From NCBI GenBank assembly GCA_004554075.1, contig SFOB01000115.1, forward strand, positions 1-8,088: 8,088 nt of DNA, in the 5' to 3' direction. The stretch comes from Treponema sp. GTDB taxonomy: Bacteria; Spirochaetota; Spirochaetia; Treponematales; Treponemataceae. Shown here piece after piece: positions 6,667 to 8,088 of this stretch (position 1 is the stretch's first letter; each line of letters starts with the position of its first letter). Below the pieces are notes generated by a model. That model saw only the letters and a list, made by a program, of their open reading frames with translations. It was not told the DNA's origin and searched no databases. The position numbers and the translations under genes are program-made.

Positions 6667-7806
6667 TTAATCCTGATTTACTTCGTCGTCTATGACAGGG
6701 CTTACAACCTTGCCGCCACGAATTTCCTTAGGGAAAACCTTTATACCAAGCTTTTTTTCAAGCTGGGCAAAGTGTCTCATTTCCCATTCGTCTCCGATTA
6801 CTACATTTATGCCTGATTTTCCGGCACGGGCTGTACGTCCGCTGCGATGAATGAAGAAATCTTCATCTCCAGGAAAATCCATTTGAATTATATGAGAGAT
6901 TTCTGGAATATCCAAGCCCCGGGCTGCAAGGTCACTTGTGATGAGGATCTTTTCCTTGCCGCTGCGGAAACGGTCAATTGCAGCCTTGCGTTTCTGTTTG
7001 TCTGTTTTTGCATGAAGGGCAGCGCAGTCTACTTTTTTGTAAGTGAGCTTATTGTATATATTTTCAACCTGATCTGCGCGGGAAGTAAAAATAAGAGCCT
7101 TTGCAGGATTTTCTGCTGCAAGGAATTTTCTGAGGGTGTCGATTTTGTCACGGTTTTCTGCGTAAATTGCCCAGTGGGTAATGCGCTTACGAAGTACATC
7201 TTCCGGTGGCATTACAATATTCTTTGCATCTGCAAAAAAGATTTTTGTCTGCTTGCTGAGAGTTGCAGTGCAGGCAATGATTTGAGTTCCGGCTGGCAGA
7301 AGGTTTCTGAAATTAGAAGTGTCTTCAAGAGATTCCTTTTTTACCAGGCGGTCTGTCTCATCAAAAACTGCAGCCATAAGACCTTCAATCTTAAGCTTTT
7401 TAAGATGAATAAGCTCAACAAGGCGGGCTGCTGTTCCAATAATGATTTCAGGTTTTTCTTTAAGAGTTTCAATCTGGCGTTTAAGAGGAGCACCACCAAT
7501 CATAAGAGCTGACTTGTGCGCAGTAACTGATTTACAGGCAGAGTTGATCTGCGAAGCCAGTTCAAAGGTTGGAGCTACTACAATAATGCGCACCCGCTGG
7601 TGATCGTCTATACTTTCCAGCTTATTTATAAGGGGAAGCAGATATGCAAAAGTTTTTCCGGTTCCGGTCTCTGATTCAAAAAGGACATTTTCACCTTGCA
7701 TAATACGGGGAATTACTTCTGCCTGCACAGGGGTAGGAGAAGTAATTCCGAGACTTGTGAGACTTGCTTTTAAGTTTTCTGAAAGGTTAGAAAAAACGTC
7801 TGCCAT
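6667..7806 (-). CDS. Compact DEAD-box-like RNA helicase with a DETD motif II
   Basis: This is a 379-residue ATP-dependent RNA helicase core (two RecA-like domains) with almost no C-terminal extension. Motifs in order: Q motif TPVQ with Gln28; motif I ESETGTGKT (44-52); motif Ia PTFELA (79-84), where PTRELA is usual; the GG motif IGGAPLKRQ (103-111); Ib region GTAARL (124-129); motif II DETD (149-152) in place of DEAD; motif III TAT (180-182) in place of SAT; motif IV ALIFTSR (237-243); motif V ITSDLAARGLDIP (289-301); motif VI HRSGRTARAG (320-329). All ATP-binding and hydrolysis positions are present, so it is probably active in RNA remodelling (ribosome assembly or mRNA decay); the RNA target is unknown. 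The ATG at 7806 is chosen because GAGGA stands 8 bases upstream; a TTG at 7824 would add only six unsupported residues. It follows clpX by 28 bases. Confidence 0.92.
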   Translation of the reverse strand: MADVFSNLSENLKASLTSLGITSPTPVQAEVIPRIMQGENVLFESETGTGKTFAYLLPLINKLESIDDHQRVRIIVVAPTFELASQINSACKSVTAHKSALMIGGAPLKRQIETLKEKPEIIIGTAARLVELIHLKKLKIEGLMAAVFDETDRLVKKESLEDTSNFRNLLPAGTQIIACTATLSKQTKIFFADAKNIVMPPEDVLRKRITHWAIYAENRDKIDTLRKFLAAENPAKALIFTSRADQVENIYNKLTYKKVDCAALHAKTDKQKRKAAIDRFRSGKEKILITSDLAARGLDIPEISHIIQMDFPGDEDFFIHRSGRTARAGKSGINVVIGDEWEMRHFAQLEKKLGIKVFPKEIRGGKVVSPVIDDEVNQD

Positions 7807-7814
7807 GGAGGGAA

Positions 7815-7819
7815 TCCTC
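7815..7819 (-). promoter_or_regulatory. Shine-Dalgarno site that sets the helicase ATG start
   Basis: GAGGA on the minus strand stands 8 bases before the ATG at 7806. The alternative TTG at 7824 lies upstream of this site and has only a weak GGTAAG before it. The site therefore supports MADVFSNL as the N-terminus. Confidence 0.65.
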
Positions 7820-7834
7820 GACAAGCTTACCGAT

Positions 7835-8088
7835 TTATGCGCTTTCGATAGACGCAGTGTCTGTCTTTATGAGCGCTTCAATGTTCTTTTCTTTACCCTG
7901 AACGATTTTCTTTGTAACGGTAAAGGTTTTCTTTCCCTTGATATCAGGAATCTTGAACATTACGTCCATAAGCATTTTTTCTACGATAGTACGAAGACCG
8001 CGGGCTCCTGTTTTCTGGCGGATTGCTTCGTCTGCAATTTCTTCGATAGCGTCTTTTTCAAACTCAAGTTTTACATCATCAATATTGA
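7835..8088 (-). CDS. clpX: ATP-dependent Clp protease ATP-binding subunit ClpX, C-terminal end only
   Basis: ClpX is the hexameric AAA+ unfoldase that feeds tagged substrates to the ClpP peptidase in the cytoplasm. Only the last 83 residues are in the window; the 5' part lies beyond the right edge. The visible part is the C-terminal small AAA+ domain: VKLEFEKDAIEEIADEAIRQ, the sensor-2 motif KTGARGLRTIVE with its conserved arginine, then EKMLMDVMFKIPD and a closing strand (FTVTKKIV), with a short tail ending TASIESA and TAA at 7835. The zinc-binding domain, Walker motifs and the ClpP-contacting IGF loop would be outside. The sensor-2 context and the MFKIPD segment separate it from ClpA, ClpB and HslU. 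It is the first gene seen of the clpX-helicase-glycosyltransferase run. Confidence 0.93.
   Translation of the reverse strand, partial: NIDDVKLEFEKDAIEEIADEAIRQKTGARGLRTIVEKMLMDVMFKIPDIKGKKTFTVTKKIVQGKEKNIEALIKTDTASIESA

Noticed and set aside
6847..7512. 221-residue open frame on the plus strand
   Set aside because: It is antisense to the helicase gene, which has a complete motif set. Its translation is Cys/Phe-rich with no domain and it has no ribosome binding site; it is a codon-bias shadow.

Overview
The window is about 8.1 kb of moderately AT-rich bacterial DNA in which every supportable gene lies on the minus strand, so genes are transcribed from high to low coordinates. The evidence fits a spirochaete, most likely a Treponema relative: two lipoproteins with relaxed lipoboxes, a shortened SMC protein with treponeme-like head motifs, and a Treponema-style lipoprotein that joins a long acidic linker to tetratricopeptide-like repeats. 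This assignment comes from remembered family resemblance, not from a search.

In transcription order the right-hand block is: the C-terminal end of clpX (cut by the window edge), a compact DEAD-box-type RNA helicase with altered motifs (DETD), and a GT4-type glycosyltransferase. These three are tightly spaced (28 and 4 bases apart) and look like one transcription unit. An 80-base AT-rich gap (5449-5528) follows. It carries a plausible sigma-70-type promoter and is the only clear promoter-sized gap in the window.

The left-hand block is: smc (963 residues from a GTG start, with complete ATPase head motifs but no recognisable canonical hinge), a 131-residue single-pass membrane protein, a large lipoprotein whose reading frame is split by a one-base shift in an A6 run, and a SIMPL/DUF541 lipoprotein cut by the left edge. 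The gaps are 31, -4 and 5 bases, so this looks like an operon. The three downstream products are all predicted to be at the cell envelope, while SMC works on the chromosome; the functional link, if any, is unknown.

The points most worth following up are the hinge-poor SMC, the split lipoprotein (assembly error, pseudogene or slippage-controlled expression), the DETD helicase and the uncharacterised envelope trio behind smc. I see no mobile element, CRISPR array, tRNA, rRNA or strong terminator hairpin. Apart from the 80-base promoter gap, the window is essentially all coding.
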